DNA of 44,184 nt. It comes from Gordonia desulfuricans NBRC 100010 (GTDB lineage Bacteria > Actinomycetota > Actinomycetes > Mycobacteriales > Mycobacteriaceae). Both the position numbers and the translations under genes were made by a program. The notes beneath the pieces were generated by a model. That model made no database searches. It was not told the origin of the DNA and saw nothing but the letters and a program-made list of their open reading frames with translations. Of the stretch, positions 1 to 7,436 are shown piece by piece. The stretch spans positions 1 through 44,184 of the forward strand of contig NZ_BCNF01000082.1 of assembly GCF_001485495.1 (NCBI RefSeq), written 5' to 3'. How positions within the stretch are numbered: position 1 is the first letter of the stretch; each line of letters starts with the position of its first letter.

Positions 1-1
1 C

Positions 2-202
2 CGGTATGTCGTGGCGTCCCGCTCATCGGACTCGCGCTCGGCGGCGTCACGCTCGGCCGGGGCGCAGAAGGCGAGCCGGGCCCGCCGGTCGGGCCGTGAC
101 ACCCAGGCGGTGCGCACCTGGGCGCGCGACAACGGTTACGAGATCAGTGATCGGGGCCGGATCTCGGTCGAGGTCATCGAGGCATACGACGCCGCCAACT
201 GA
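2..202 (+). CDS. lsr2: Lsr2-like nucleoid-associated protein, C-terminal part (5' end outside window)
   Basis: The reading frame is open from the window edge to a stop at 202, leaving 66 residues. A Ser/Arg/Ala-rich linker is followed by a block resembling the C-terminal DNA-binding domain of Lsr2: TQAVRTWARDNGYEISDRGR, then ISVEVIEAYDAA. In M. tuberculosis Lsr2 the same region reads [26 protein letters not shown], so the helix-RGR-helix layout that contacts the AT-rich minor groove is retained. Lsr2 is the H-NS-like silencer of AT-rich and foreign DNA in mycobacteria and relatives. The N-terminal oligomerisation domain lies upstream of the window. A longer linker than in M. tuberculosis suggests a paralogue, but this cannot be decided from a fragment. 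Confidence 0.8.
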   Translation, partial: RYVVASRSSDSRSAASRSAGAQKASRARRSGRDTQAVRTWARDNGYEISDRGRISVEVIEAYDAAN

Positions 203-233
203 CCGAACGGCCAGGTCGAATCCGGCCGACGGG

Positions 234-275
234 AGTGTGGGCACACTGTCGGGTCGGGTGCCGTTCGCCGAACGG
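234..275. promoter_or_regulatory. Two short palindromes upstream of prpE
   Basis: Two inverted repeats lie in the 198-nt gap between the lsr2-like gene and prpE. The first is AGTGTG-GG-CACACT at 234-247. The second is CCGTTCG-C-CGAACGG at 261-275, a perfect 7-1-7 palindrome. Either could be an operator or a short hairpin ending the upstream transcript. Neither is followed by a T-run. No regulator can be assigned from sequence alone. Confidence 0.4.
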
Positions 276-400
276 AACCGACCGGTCGTCGAACATCGTC
301 TGATCCTCTCGCGCCGAGCTGTGACGCTGATTACGCTCGGTGGAGCAATGTCGCGCCCGTAACCGCCGCGCGACCGTGAGTGATGAGATGAGGAACCGAC

Positions 401-2278
401 GTGGGTGCGTACAACGAGGCATTCGAGAGCAGCGTTTCCGACCGGGAATCGTTCTGGCTCACCGCCGCCGCGGAGATCGAGTGGCACAAGGCGCCGACCG
501 TCGCGCTCGACGACACGCAGGCGCCGATCTACCGCTGGTTCCCGGACGGCCGGCTCAACACCTGCCACAACGCGCTCGACCGCCATGTGGCCGCCGGCCA
601 CGGTGACCGCATGGCGCTGATCTGGGACTCGGCGATGGTCGGTGAGGTACGCCGCTACACCTACGCCGAACTGCTCGCCGAGGTGTCCCGGTTCGCCGGG
701 GTGCTCGCCGCGCGCGGTGTCTCGGCCGGCGATCGGGTGATCATCTACATGCCGATGATCCCGGAGGCGGCGATCGCCATGCTCGCCTGTGCCCGGATCG
801 GAGCGGTCCACTCGGTGGTGTTCGGCGGATTCGCCGCCCCCGAACTCGCCACCCGCATCGACGATGCCGAACCGGTCGCGATCATCACCGCATCCGGCGG
901 CCTCGAACCCGGCCGCACCGTGGAATACCTGCCGATGGTCGCGCGCGCCCTCGAACTGTCGGAGACCGCGCCGTCGACGGTGATCGTCAAGGACCGCCCG
1001 CAGATCGCCGGATCGTCCGACGAGCACGACGGCTGGCTGGACTGGGACACCGAGATCGCCGACGCCGCACCGGTCGAGCCGGTCGACGTCGCCGCCACCG
1101 ACCCGCTCTACATCCTCTACACCTCCGGCACCACCGGGAAGCCCAAGGGCGTGGTGCGTGACAACGGCGGTCACGCGGTCGCCCTGGCCTGGTCGATGAC
1201 CAACATCTACGACATCGCACCCGGTGACGTGTGGTGGACCGCCTCCGACGTCGGCTGGGTGGTCGGGCACTCCTACATCGTCTACGGTCCGCTGCTGGCC
1301 GGTGCGACGACCATCATGTACGAGGGCAAGCCGGTGGGTACCCCCGATGCCGGCGCCTTCTGGCGGGTCGTCTCCGAACACCGTGCCAAGGCGCTGTTCA
1401 CCGCGCCCACCGCGATCCGCGCCATCCGCAAGGCCGACCCGGACGCCAAACTCCTTGCCGAATACGATGTCTCGTCACTCAAGAACCTTTTCGCGGCCGG
1501 GGAGCGACTCGACCCCGACACCTTCGAGTGGGCGTCGTCGGTCCTCGGTGTCCCGGTGGTCGACCACTGGTGGCAGACCGAGACCGGATGGGCGATCGCG
1601 GCGAATCTGCGTGGGCTGGAACCGATGCCGATCAAGGCCGGCTCCCCGACGGTGCCGGTGCCCGGCTATCAGGTGGGCATCGTCGACGCCGACGGCAAAC
1701 CGGTCGACGCCGGGGTGGAGGGCAACATCGTGATCACCCTTCCGCTGCCGCCCGGCACGCTCGCCGGACTCTGGCGGGACGAGGAGCGCTACCGCAGCTC
1801 CTACCTCAAGGCGTTCCCGGGAACCTATCTCACCGGCGATTCCGGGTACATCGACGCCGACGGCTATGTCTTCGTCCTCGGCCGGTCCGACGACGTCATC
1901 AACGTGGCCGGTCACCGCCTGTCCACCGGCAGTATCGAGGCCGTCGTCGCCTCACACGCCGCCGTCGCCGAATGCGCCGTGATCGGTATCCACGACGACC
2001 TGAAGGGCCAGCGGCCGAGTGGCTACGTGGTCCTCAAGGCCGGGGTGGAGATCGAGCCGGACACCTTGCGCGACGAGCTCGTCACGATGGTGCGCGACGA
2101 GATCGGTGCGGTCGCCACCTTCCGTGACGTCACCGTGGTGCCGGCGTTGCCCAAGACCCGCTCGGGCAAGATCCTGCGCAAGACGATGCGGCAGATCGTC
2201 GACCACGAGGAGTACACCGTGCCGTCGACGATCGAGGACGTCGACGTGCTCTCCGCGCTGGCCAAGCAGCTCGGGTAG
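401..2278 (+). CDS. prpE: Propionyl-CoA/acetyl-CoA synthetase (AMP-forming)
   Basis: A 625-residue AMP-forming acyl-CoA synthetase of the acetyl/propionyl-CoA synthetase group. It activates a short-chain acid with ATP to an acyl-adenylate and then transfers the acyl group to CoA in the cytoplasm. The phosphate-binding loop YTSGTTGKPKG is near residues 239-249. WWQTETGW, near residues 388-395, is typical of the acetate/propionate group, and the C-terminal SGKILRK, around residue 590, holds the catalytic lysine usually controlled by acetylation. Length and the N-terminal ACAS-type domain suit PrpE better than AcsA (about 650 residues), but propionate versus acetate preference cannot be fixed. 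The GTG start follows a weak GATGAGG ribosome site. Propionyl-CoA is a major product of odd-chain, sterol and branched substrates in these bacteria. Confidence 0.85.
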   Translation: MGAYNEAFESSVSDRESFWLTAAAEIEWHKAPTVALDDTQAPIYRWFPDGRLNTCHNALDRHVAAGHGDRMALIWDSAMVGEVRRYTYAELLAEVSRFAGVLAARGVSAGDRVIIYMPMIPEAAIAMLACARIGAVHSVVFGGFAAPELATRIDDAEPVAIITASGGLEPGRTVEYLPMVARALELSETAPSTVIVKDRPQIAGSSDEHDGWLDWDTEIADAAPVEPVDVAATDPLYILYTSGTTGKPKGVVRDNGGHAVALAWSMTNIYDIAPGDVWWTASDVGWVVGHSYIVYGPLLAGATTIMYEGKPVGTPDAGAFWRVVSEHRAKALFTAPTAIRAIRKADPDAKLLAEYDVSSLKNLFAAGERLDPDTFEWASSVLGVPVVDHWWQTETGWAIAANLRGLEPMPIKAGSPTVPVPGYQVGIVDADGKPVDAGVEGNIVITLPLPPGTLAGLWRDEERYRSSYLKAFPGTYLTGDSGYIDADGYVFVLGRSDDVINVAGHRLSTGSIEAVVASHAAVAECAVIGIHDDLKGQRPSGYVVLKAGVEIEPDTLRDELVTMVRDEIGAVATFRDVTVVPALPKTRSGKILRKTMRQIVDHEEYTVPSTIEDVDVLSALAKQLG

Positions 2279-2346
2279 GGGCGACGGGGTCCCGGCTCGC
2301 GCCGTGTCCGGCGTGCGCCGGGGTGCCAGGAGTTAGGATTGGTCGC

Positions 2347-2436
2347 GGCGATGGATCTCGCCGGAGGCCGGCCCCGATGACGGGACCCCGGCCCGAACCG
2401 CCTCCACCGGGGTGACCCGGACCGGCTGATAGTTCC
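2347..2436 (+). ncRNA. Fluoride (crcB-motif) riboswitch
   Basis: The leader of the crcB pair begins with GGCGATGGATCTCGCC (2347-2362), matching the conserved 5' half of the fluoride riboswitch (GGCGAUGG, variable bases, then CGCC, which pairs back to the first GGCG as the pseudoknot). The conserved 3' element CTGAT is at 2426-2430 and is followed by AGTTCC, which pairs with GGATCT of the 5' half with one mismatch. Between them are a hairpin CCGGG-GTGA-CCCGG with a GNRA loop (2407-2420) and a longer GC-rich helix closed by GGAGGC/GCCTCC (2363-2368 with 2400-2405). Its place directly before two fluoride-channel genes supports the call. Fluoride binding presumably frees the ribosome site at 2451-2458. 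Confidence rests on the motif ends; the expanded middle is unusual. Confidence 0.75.
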
Positions 2437-2464
2437 TGTTCCGATCACCGGAAGGAGCTTTGTC

Positions 2465-2956
2465 GTGGGCACGGACCCCTCACCGAACCAGATCGGCACC
2501 TCGTTGCCGATCGACCCGGACACCCCCGTACGTCCACTGCACCTGCAGTTCTCGGCGATCTCCCTGGTGTTCGCCGGGGGCATCGTCGGCACCGGGTTGC
2601 GGTACCTGGTCGAAGAACTGTTCCCGGCCCACGGCGTGGCTTGGCCCTGGGCCACCTTCGGGGTCAACCTGGCCGGGGCCTTCGTCCTCGGAGCGCTCCT
2701 GGAGATCCTGGTGCTGTCCGGCGACGACGCGGGCCGACGCCGTCGCCTCCGGCTGTGCATCGGCACCGGGTTCTGCGGATCGCTGACCACCTACAGCACC
2801 TTCGCCCTCGAGACCGCCCAGCTCGGACACCACGGGGCGGCGGGGACGGCGGTGGCCTATGCGGTGGTCAGCGTGATCGCCGGCCTGGTGTGCGCGTGGG
2901 CGGGCATCGTCGCGGCCGGGCAGGCACACCGCCGGTGGACGGGAGAGGTGTCGTGA
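2465..2956 (+). CDS. crcB: Fluoride channel subunit CrcB/FluC (first of pair)
   Basis: A 163-residue membrane protein of the CrcB/Fluc family, which forms dual-topology dimers that let fluoride leave the cell. Family motifs are clear: an early G-x-x-L-R-Y, then WATFGVNLAGAFVLG, and GFCGSLTTYSTF, the segment that contributes the central sodium site and phenylalanine-box residues. Four hydrophobic segments are visible. About 35 residues precede the first membrane segment, longer than the usual 120-130-residue protein. The GTG start follows GGAAGGAG at 2451-2458. The stop overlaps the next crcB start by four bases (GTGA), so the two are translationally coupled. The upstream fluoride riboswitch gives the likely control. 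Confidence 0.9.
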   Translation: MGTDPSPNQIGTSLPIDPDTPVRPLHLQFSAISLVFAGGIVGTGLRYLVEELFPAHGVAWPWATFGVNLAGAFVLGALLEILVLSGDDAGRRRRLRLCIGTGFCGSLTTYSTFALETAQLGHHGAAGTAVAYAVVSVIAGLVCAWAGIVAAGQAHRRWTGEVS

Positions 2957-3321
2957 TCGCCGTCGCGGTGATCTTCGCCGGTGCACTCGGCGCGGTCTGT
3001 CGCTTCGTCGTCGACGGTGCCGTGAAAGGGCTGCGTGCGTCGACATTTCCCTGGGGCACGTTCGTGATCAACGTGAGCGGCTCACTGCTGCTCGGCATCC
3101 TGGCGGGCCTGGTGATCTCACACGGGATGCCGTCGTCGGTCCAGGCCGTGGTGGGGACCGGATTCTGTGGCGGCTACACCACGTTCAGCACCGCGAGTTT
3201 CGAGACCATCCGGCTGGCCCAGGGCAGGCAGGCGGTGCTCTCGGCACTCAACGCCATCGGCTCACTGGTGTGCTCGGTGGGCGCGTGCGCGCTGGGACTG
3301 GTGCTGGCGTGGGCGATCTGA
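2953..3321 (+). CDS. crcB: Fluoride channel subunit CrcB/FluC (second of pair)
   Basis: A 122-residue CrcB/Fluc protein of standard length. It shows GAVCRF near the N-terminus, WGTFVINVSGSLLLG in the second membrane segment and GFCGGYTTFSTASFET in the third. The GTG start overlaps the end of the first crcB by four bases, with the ribosome site GGGAGAGG at 2941-2948 inside the upstream gene. Tandem crcB pairs in Gram-positive bacteria usually encode two subunits of opposite fixed topology that form a heterodimer, in contrast to single dual-topology proteins. The pairing here suggests the same. Confidence 0.9.
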   Translation: MIAVAVIFAGALGAVCRFVVDGAVKGLRASTFPWGTFVINVSGSLLLGILAGLVISHGMPSSVQAVVGTGFCGGYTTFSTASFETIRLAQGRQAVLSALNAIGSLVCSVGACALGLVLAWAI

Positions 3322-3331
3322 GGAGTCGGTG

Positions 3332-3928
3332 ATGGACAACATTTTCGGTCGGTACACCTCCGATGCCGGGGGAGCGGAGCCGCACGACGGTGACACGCGA
3401 GAGGGGGATACGCGAGATGGGGGTCCGTTGCGGCGTCGACGACCGGGACCCCGGCCCCGGATCACCCCGCAGAGCTGCCTGGTGGTCGGCTGGGATCGCC
3501 ATCCCGACAGCCTGGCCGCAGCACGGTTCGCCGCGGCGCTGGCGGTCCCGCTACGCGCACACATCCACATCGTGCACATCGTCGACCTCGACGACGAACC
3601 GATCGATCCCGACGCCCCCGACTGGGAGGAGCAGTACCGCGCGAACGTGACCGCGGAGGCGGTGACGGCCCGGGCCCTGCTCGACGACGTCCCCGCGTCG
3701 TGGACCTATCACAGCGGACACGGATCGCCCGCGGATCTGCTGGCGCAGGTCGCCGACCGCTACGGCGCGCTGATGGTGGTGGTCGGCAGTCCGCGCAGCG
3801 GGCTGATGGGGTATCTCGACTCGGTCCTCGGACAGTCGGTGGCGCATCGGCTGATCGGTGCGCGTCGCGTGCCACTGCTGCTCGTACCCGCCGACACGCA
3901 GGTCGGCGACGGCGATGTGCCGGAGTGA
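3332..3928 (+). CDS. Universal stress protein (UspA family)
   Basis: A 198-residue protein. After about 45 charged residues rich in Asp and Arg comes one Usp domain: CLVVGWDRHPDSLAAARFA (strand 1 and helix 1), a central ALLDDVP...YHSGHGSPADLL region, and the C-terminal nucleotide-binding loop VVVGSPRSG...LDSVLGQSVAHRL followed by VPLLLVP. The glycine-rich loop and following GQS fit the ATP-binding subclass. Partners are unknown. The start is 10 nt after crcB, with AGGAG at 3321-3325, so it is probably the last gene of the riboswitch-controlled operon. That raises the possibility that this Usp belongs to the fluoride response, which is inference only. Confidence 0.85.
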   Translation: MDNIFGRYTSDAGGAEPHDGDTREGDTRDGGPLRRRRPGPRPRITPQSCLVVGWDRHPDSLAAARFAAALAVPLRAHIHIVHIVDLDDEPIDPDAPDWEEQYRANVTAEAVTARALLDDVPASWTYHSGHGSPADLLAQVADRYGALMVVVGSPRSGLMGYLDSVLGQSVAHRLIGARRVPLLLVPADTQVGDGDVPE

Positions 3929-3956
3929 CCCGGTCGTGGTCGGCTTCGTGCGGACG

Positions 3957-4605
3957 TGACGGAGGTTTCGACGGCCGGGCGTCCTCGCTGCGCTCGGTCG
4001 ACCTGCTCAACCAGCGTTGACGATGCTGGAGCCGACGTGGAGCGGAGGTGGGGCTCGGTCGACCTGCTCAACCAGCGTTGACGGTGGCCGTGCCGACGTG
4101 GGGCACAGGCCGGGTTCGGAACGTGATCGCGTCGTCGGTGCTTGAGCCGATTTACGGTGATTGAGCCGATGAGGAGCGGAGCGACGAGGCGTGTCGAAAT
4201 CTCCGCAGGCCGGGTTCGGTGGGTGACCCGGTCTGGGGTGGCTGGTTTCTCGAGGTCGGGCGGCGGAGGTTTCGACGGCCGGGCGTCCTCGCTGCGCTCG
4301 GTCGACCTGCTCAACCAGCGTTGACGGTGGCCGTGCCGACGTGGGGCGTAGGCCGCGCTTGGAACGTGACCGCGTTTACGGTGATTGAGCCGATGAGGAG
4401 CGGAGCGACGAGGCGTGTCGAAATCTCCGCAGGTCGGGTTCGGTAGGTGACCCGGTCCGGGGTGGGTTGGTTTCTCGAGGTCGGGCGGCGGAGGTTTCGA
4501 CGGCCGGGCGTCCTCGCTGCGCTCGGTCGACCTGCTCGACCAGCGTTGAGGGTGACCGTGCCGACGTGGGGCACAGGCCGGCTCCCGCGGCCGACGGCGC
4601 GGGTG
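3957..4605. repeat. Palindromic repeat cluster 1 (BIME/REP-like), with a 224-bp tandem duplication
   Basis: This non-coding stretch lies between two convergent transcripts. It holds repeats of two kinds. Type X begins GGAGGTTTCGACGGCCGG and ends GACCTGCTCAACCAGC (near 3961-4021, 4265-4325, 4490-4549, with a partial copy near 4045-4084). Type Y begins GGTGATTGAGCCGATGAGG and ends GTGTCGAAATCTCCGCAG (near 4155-4209 and 4379-4433). X and Y have inverted ends (TTTCGAC...GCTCAACC against GATTGAGC...GTCGAAA), so they can pair. The Y-X unit at 4151-4374 is repeated at 4375 onward with a period of 224 bp and some base changes. No transposase or RAYT gene is nearby. Relatives occur at 28498-29185 and 34296-34531. 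Confidence 0.8.
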
Positions 4606-4617
4606 CAGAGACAGCAA

Positions 4618-4644
4618 GGCCCGGGTGACGTGGTCACCCGGGCC
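4618..4644 (-). terminator. Terminator hairpin downstream of fadE23
   Basis: A perfect 12-bp stem, GGCCCGGGTGAC (4618-4629) with GTCACCCGGGCC (4633-4644), closes a three-base loop. It lies 33 nt beyond the fadE23 stop. On the minus strand it is followed by TTGCTGTCT, a moderately T-rich tail. It could also stop transcripts coming from the repeat region. Confidence 0.7.
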
Positions 4645-4676
4645 CCGACCCCTCGTCGGTGGAGCTGCGGTTCAGC

Positions 4677-5897
4677 TCACCGAAGTTCTGCGCTGCTCTT
4701 GTTCAGCACGCGACGCGCGATGATCAGCTGCTGGATCTGCTGGGTGCCCTCGAAGATGTCCAGGATCTTCGAGTCGCGGGCCCACTTCTCCACCAGCAGA
4801 CGCTCGGAGTAGCCGAGCGTGCCGAGCAGTTCGACCACCTTGTTGGTGATGTCGGTGACGGTGCGTCCGGCCTTGGCCTTCGACATCGATGCCTCGGTGG
4901 AGTTGGGCTGCTTGTTGTCGGCCATCCAGGCCGCCCGCATCGACAGCAGGTAGGCGGCCTCGAAATCGGACTCCATGCGTAGGAATTCGGCTGCGGCGGC
5001 ATGCTGGTCGATGGCCGGACGGTCGTAGTCCACCTCGATGCCGACCTCGTCGAGCACCCGGCGCAGCTCCTCCAGCGCTGCGCGGGCCACACCGACGGCC
5101 ATGCCGGCCACCAGCGGGCGGGTGTTGTCGAAGGTCTGCATCACACCGCCGAAGCCCTTCTTGGTGTCGACCTCCGGCGATCCCAGGAGATTCTCCTTGG
5201 GGATGCGGCAGTTGTCGAAACGCAGGACGGTGGTGTCGGAGACCCGGATACCCAGCTTGTGTTCCAGCCGAACGACTTCCACGCCCGGGTGCTCGCGCGG
5301 CACGACGAACGACTTGATCGCGGCCCGGCCCAGGCTCTTGTCGACCGTCGCCCACACCACGATGTGGGTGGCACGCGATCCGGCGGTGACGAAGATCTTC
5401 TCGCCGTTGATCACGTACTCGTCGCCGTCGAGGATGGCGGTGGTACTGACCGCCGCCGAGTCCGATCCGAAGCTCGGTTCGGTGATCGCCATGGCGGCCC
5501 ACACCTTGCCGAACCGCTGCAGCTGCTCGTCGGTGGCCACCGCGGCGATCGCGGCGTTGCCGAGTCCCTGATAGGGGATCGACAGCATGAGACCACAGTC
5601 GCCCCAACAGGTTTCCATCACGTTGAGGACCGACTGCATGTTGCCGCCGTTGACCACAGCCCCCTCGGCGGTGGGCTTGGACGACTTCTGGCTGCGTCCG
5701 CCGTCGGCGCCGGCACCGGCCTGGCCGGTCTCGGCGAGACCGTCGTACAGGCTGGCCAGGGTGTCGAGCTCGACGGGGTAATCATGTTCGCGCAGATCGT
5801 ATTTGCGCGAGATGGGGCGGAAGATCTCGGCCGCGGCCTGATGGGCCTGATCGATCGTGACGTTCAGCTTCTTGGGCAGTTCGAGGTTGATGCTCAT
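4677..5897 (-). CDS. fadE23: Acyl-CoA dehydrogenase, FadE23 type
   Basis: A 406-residue acyl-CoA dehydrogenase, a flavoenzyme that introduces the alpha-beta double bond in acyl-CoA. Visible landmarks are the FAD-contact segment AAMAITEPSFGSDS near residue 138-150, the middle beta domain with INGEKIFVTAGSRATHIVV, and the C-terminal helical bundle ending ILDIFEGTQQIQQLIIARR, in which FEGT places the catalytic glutamate of the MCAD type near residue 384. It lies directly downstream of fadE24 (27-nt gap), as in M. tuberculosis Rv3139-Rv3140. ATG is preceded by CAAGGAG. Adjacent FadE pairs in mycobacteria often form alpha2beta2 enzymes, so the two products may work as one complex. The natural substrate is not evident. 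Confidence 0.85.
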   Translation of the reverse strand: MSINLELPKKLNVTIDQAHQAAAEIFRPISRKYDLREHDYPVELDTLASLYDGLAETGQAGAGADGGRSQKSSKPTAEGAVVNGGNMQSVLNVMETCWGDCGLMLSIPYQGLGNAAIAAVATDEQLQRFGKVWAAMAITEPSFGSDSAAVSTTAILDGDEYVINGEKIFVTAGSRATHIVVWATVDKSLGRAAIKSFVVPREHPGVEVVRLEHKLGIRVSDTTVLRFDNCRIPKENLLGSPEVDTKKGFGGVMQTFDNTRPLVAGMAVGVARAALEELRRVLDEVGIEVDYDRPAIDQHAAAAEFLRMESDFEAAYLLSMRAAWMADNKQPNSTEASMSKAKAGRTVTDITNKVVELLGTLGYSERLLVEKWARDSKILDIFEGTQQIQQLIIARRVLNKSSAELR

Positions 5898-5924
5898 GTC
5901 TTGTGCTCCTTGGGATTCCGGCCG

Positions 5925-7304
5925 TCAGAGGACGACGATGCCCTCGCCGATACCCGCACCGCGGAGGTCGCGGTACCAGCGCTCGACCGGATGTTCCTTG
6001 GTGAATCCGTGGCCACCGAGCAGCTGCACGCCGTCGAGGCCGATCTGCAGGCCCTTGTCGATGGTCAGCTTGCGGGCCAGGGCGGCCTCGCGGGCGAACG
6101 ACAGGCCCTGCTCGGCGCGGGCGGCACCGCGCAGGGTGACCAGGCGGATCGAGTCCAGCTCGGTGGCGATGGTGGCCACCATGAAGGCGACGGCCTGCCG
6201 GTTGGAGATCGGCTCGCCGAAGGCCTCACGCTCGTTGACGTAGGGGATCACGTAGTCGAGGACGGCCTTGGCGGTGCCGGCAGCCAGCGCCGACCAGCCC
6301 AGACGCGACAGGCGCACCACGTCACGATAGGCGGCGAAGGCGGCGTCACCCTCCTGCTCGCCGAGCAGTGCCGACGCGGGGACGGCGACGTCCTGCAGCA
6401 GCAGGCGGCCCATGCCGGCGGCACGCACGCCCATACCCGGGTCGGCCTCGACGATCAGTCCCTTGGAGTCGGACTCGACGATGAACAGCGCCGGACGGCC
6501 GTCGAGCTGGGCGCCCACCAGGAACAGCTCGGCGCTGCCCGCGGCCGGGACGAACGACTTGACACCGTTGAGGCGGTAGCCGCTGGGAACGCGAGTCGCC
6601 TTGGTCTGCAACGAGAACGCGTCGAACAGCGGACGCGGCTCGGCGATCACGACGGCCGACTGCGGCACGTTTTCGCCGGCGAAGTCGGGCAGGAAGGTCT
6701 TCTGCTGTCCCTCGCTGCCGAAGTTGGTCAGGGTGGTGGCCACTCCGCTCGGTGCGAGCAGCGGCAGGGCCAGACCCATGTCGCCGTAGGCCATGGCCTC
6801 GGCGACCAGGGCGTTGGTCACCACGCCGCGCTCGGTGGCGGCGCCGTCGAACTCCTCGGGGACGTTGATCATCGTGATGCCGAGTTCGGCGGAACGCTCA
6901 CGGATCTCGTCGGGGGTCGACGCGGCGTTGTCGGCGTCATAGGCGGCCGGACGCAGGATCTCGACGGCGAAGTCCTTCACCGTCTCGGCGATCATCTGCT
7001 GTTCGTCGTCGGGGTTGAGATTGAAGTAGTCCTTCGGCGCGGTGGTCAGCCGGGCGGCGGTGCCCGACCCGCCCTGTACCTTCTTGAACGCCCGGTTCGC
7101 CGCGCCCAGGGTCTGGAAGCCGGTCTTGGTCGCCTGGTAGGCGATGCGGTTGATCGGTTCGCGGATCTGGTACTTTTCGGCGAACTCCGAGCCGGTGACG
7201 GTGCTCAGCACACGCATGGCGGTGCCGATGAAGTTGCGCGGATGCGGGTTCTTGCCGACGGCGGAGGTGTCGCGTGGGTCGGTGGTAGTAGACATGGTCA
7301 CCAT
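5925..7304 (-). CDS. fadE24: Acyl-CoA dehydrogenase, FadE24 type
   Basis: A 459-residue protein. About 95 residues precede the usual start of the acyl-CoA dehydrogenase fold at LNPDDEQQMIAETVKDFAVE. Further landmarks are IAEPRPLFDAF in the FAD/substrate loop, RLNGVKSFVPAAGSAELFLV in the beta domain, and QLLGGHGFTKEHPVERWYRD near the end. The chain stops at GIGEGIVVL, just after the position of the catalytic Glu-Gly, so the last helix of ordinary family members is missing. The loop lacks the TEP..GSD motif seen in its partner. This suggests a subunit with altered FAD or substrate binding that pairs with FadE23. ATG at 7304 or 7295 could start it. The two CTTAC-N6-GTAAG sites upstream are probably its operators. 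Confidence 0.85.
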   Translation of the reverse strand: MVTMSTTTDPRDTSAVGKNPHPRNFIGTAMRVLSTVTGSEFAEKYQIREPINRIAYQATKTGFQTLGAANRAFKKVQGGSGTAARLTTAPKDYFNLNPDDEQQMIAETVKDFAVEILRPAAYDADNAASTPDEIRERSAELGITMINVPEEFDGAATERGVVTNALVAEAMAYGDMGLALPLLAPSGVATTLTNFGSEGQQKTFLPDFAGENVPQSAVVIAEPRPLFDAFSLQTKATRVPSGYRLNGVKSFVPAAGSAELFLVGAQLDGRPALFIVESDSKGLIVEADPGMGVRAAGMGRLLLQDVAVPASALLGEQEGDAAFAAYRDVVRLSRLGWSALAAGTAKAVLDYVIPYVNEREAFGEPISNRQAVAFMVATIATELDSIRLVTLRGAARAEQGLSFAREAALARKLTIDKGLQIGLDGVQLLGGHGFTKEHPVERWYRDLRGAGIGEGIVVL

Positions 7305-7337
7305 TTCTCGCAGCGGTTCGGGAGCGCCGAGTGTGAA

Positions 7338-7376
7338 CTTACTCGGTGGTAAGAACCTACCTTACTTCCCGGTAAG
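7338..7376. promoter_or_regulatory. Two copies of operator CTTAC-N6-GTAAG upstream of fadE24
   Basis: CTTAC-TCGGTG-GTAAG at 7338-7353 and CTTAC-TTCCCG-GTAAG at 7361-7376 are two inverted repeats with identical 5-bp arms and identical 6-bp spacers, centred 23 bp apart. Only the arms are conserved, as expected for a dimeric repressor such as a TetR-family protein. They lie 34-72 nt upstream of fadE24 and 61-99 nt upstream of the divergent DUF2752 gene. The regulator gene is not identifiable here; the only TetR in the window is far away and sits beside a different motif. Confidence 0.7.
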
Positions 7377-7422
7377 GAGTTTGTCACCCCACTGACGGAC
7401 CCGATTGTCACCGACGGCGGTT

Positions 7423-7428
7423 TAGGCT
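7423..7428 (+). promoter_or_regulatory. -10 box (TAGGCT) of the DUF2752 gene
   Basis: TAGGCT fits the actinobacterial -10 consensus TANNNT. It lies 8 nt before the ATG at 7437, and no purine-rich ribosome site lies between, so the mRNA is probably leaderless. Confidence 0.5.
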
Positions 7429-7436
7429 GGTCACCG

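Noticed and set aside
47..1381. A 444-residue minus-strand frame over lsr2 and the start of prpE
   Set aside because: Composition and position mark it as a shadow of prpE.
3957..4605. CRISPR array
   Set aside because: Repeats are long, imperfect and palindromic with no regular unique spacers, and no cas genes are present.
5001..7352. A 783-residue open frame on the plus strand opposite the two acyl-CoA dehydrogenase genes
   Set aside because: It runs antisense across both fadE genes, whose minus-strand products have full family motifs. The plus-strand product has low-complexity Gly/Val/Asp/Arg composition and no motif, as expected of a GC-rich shadow.
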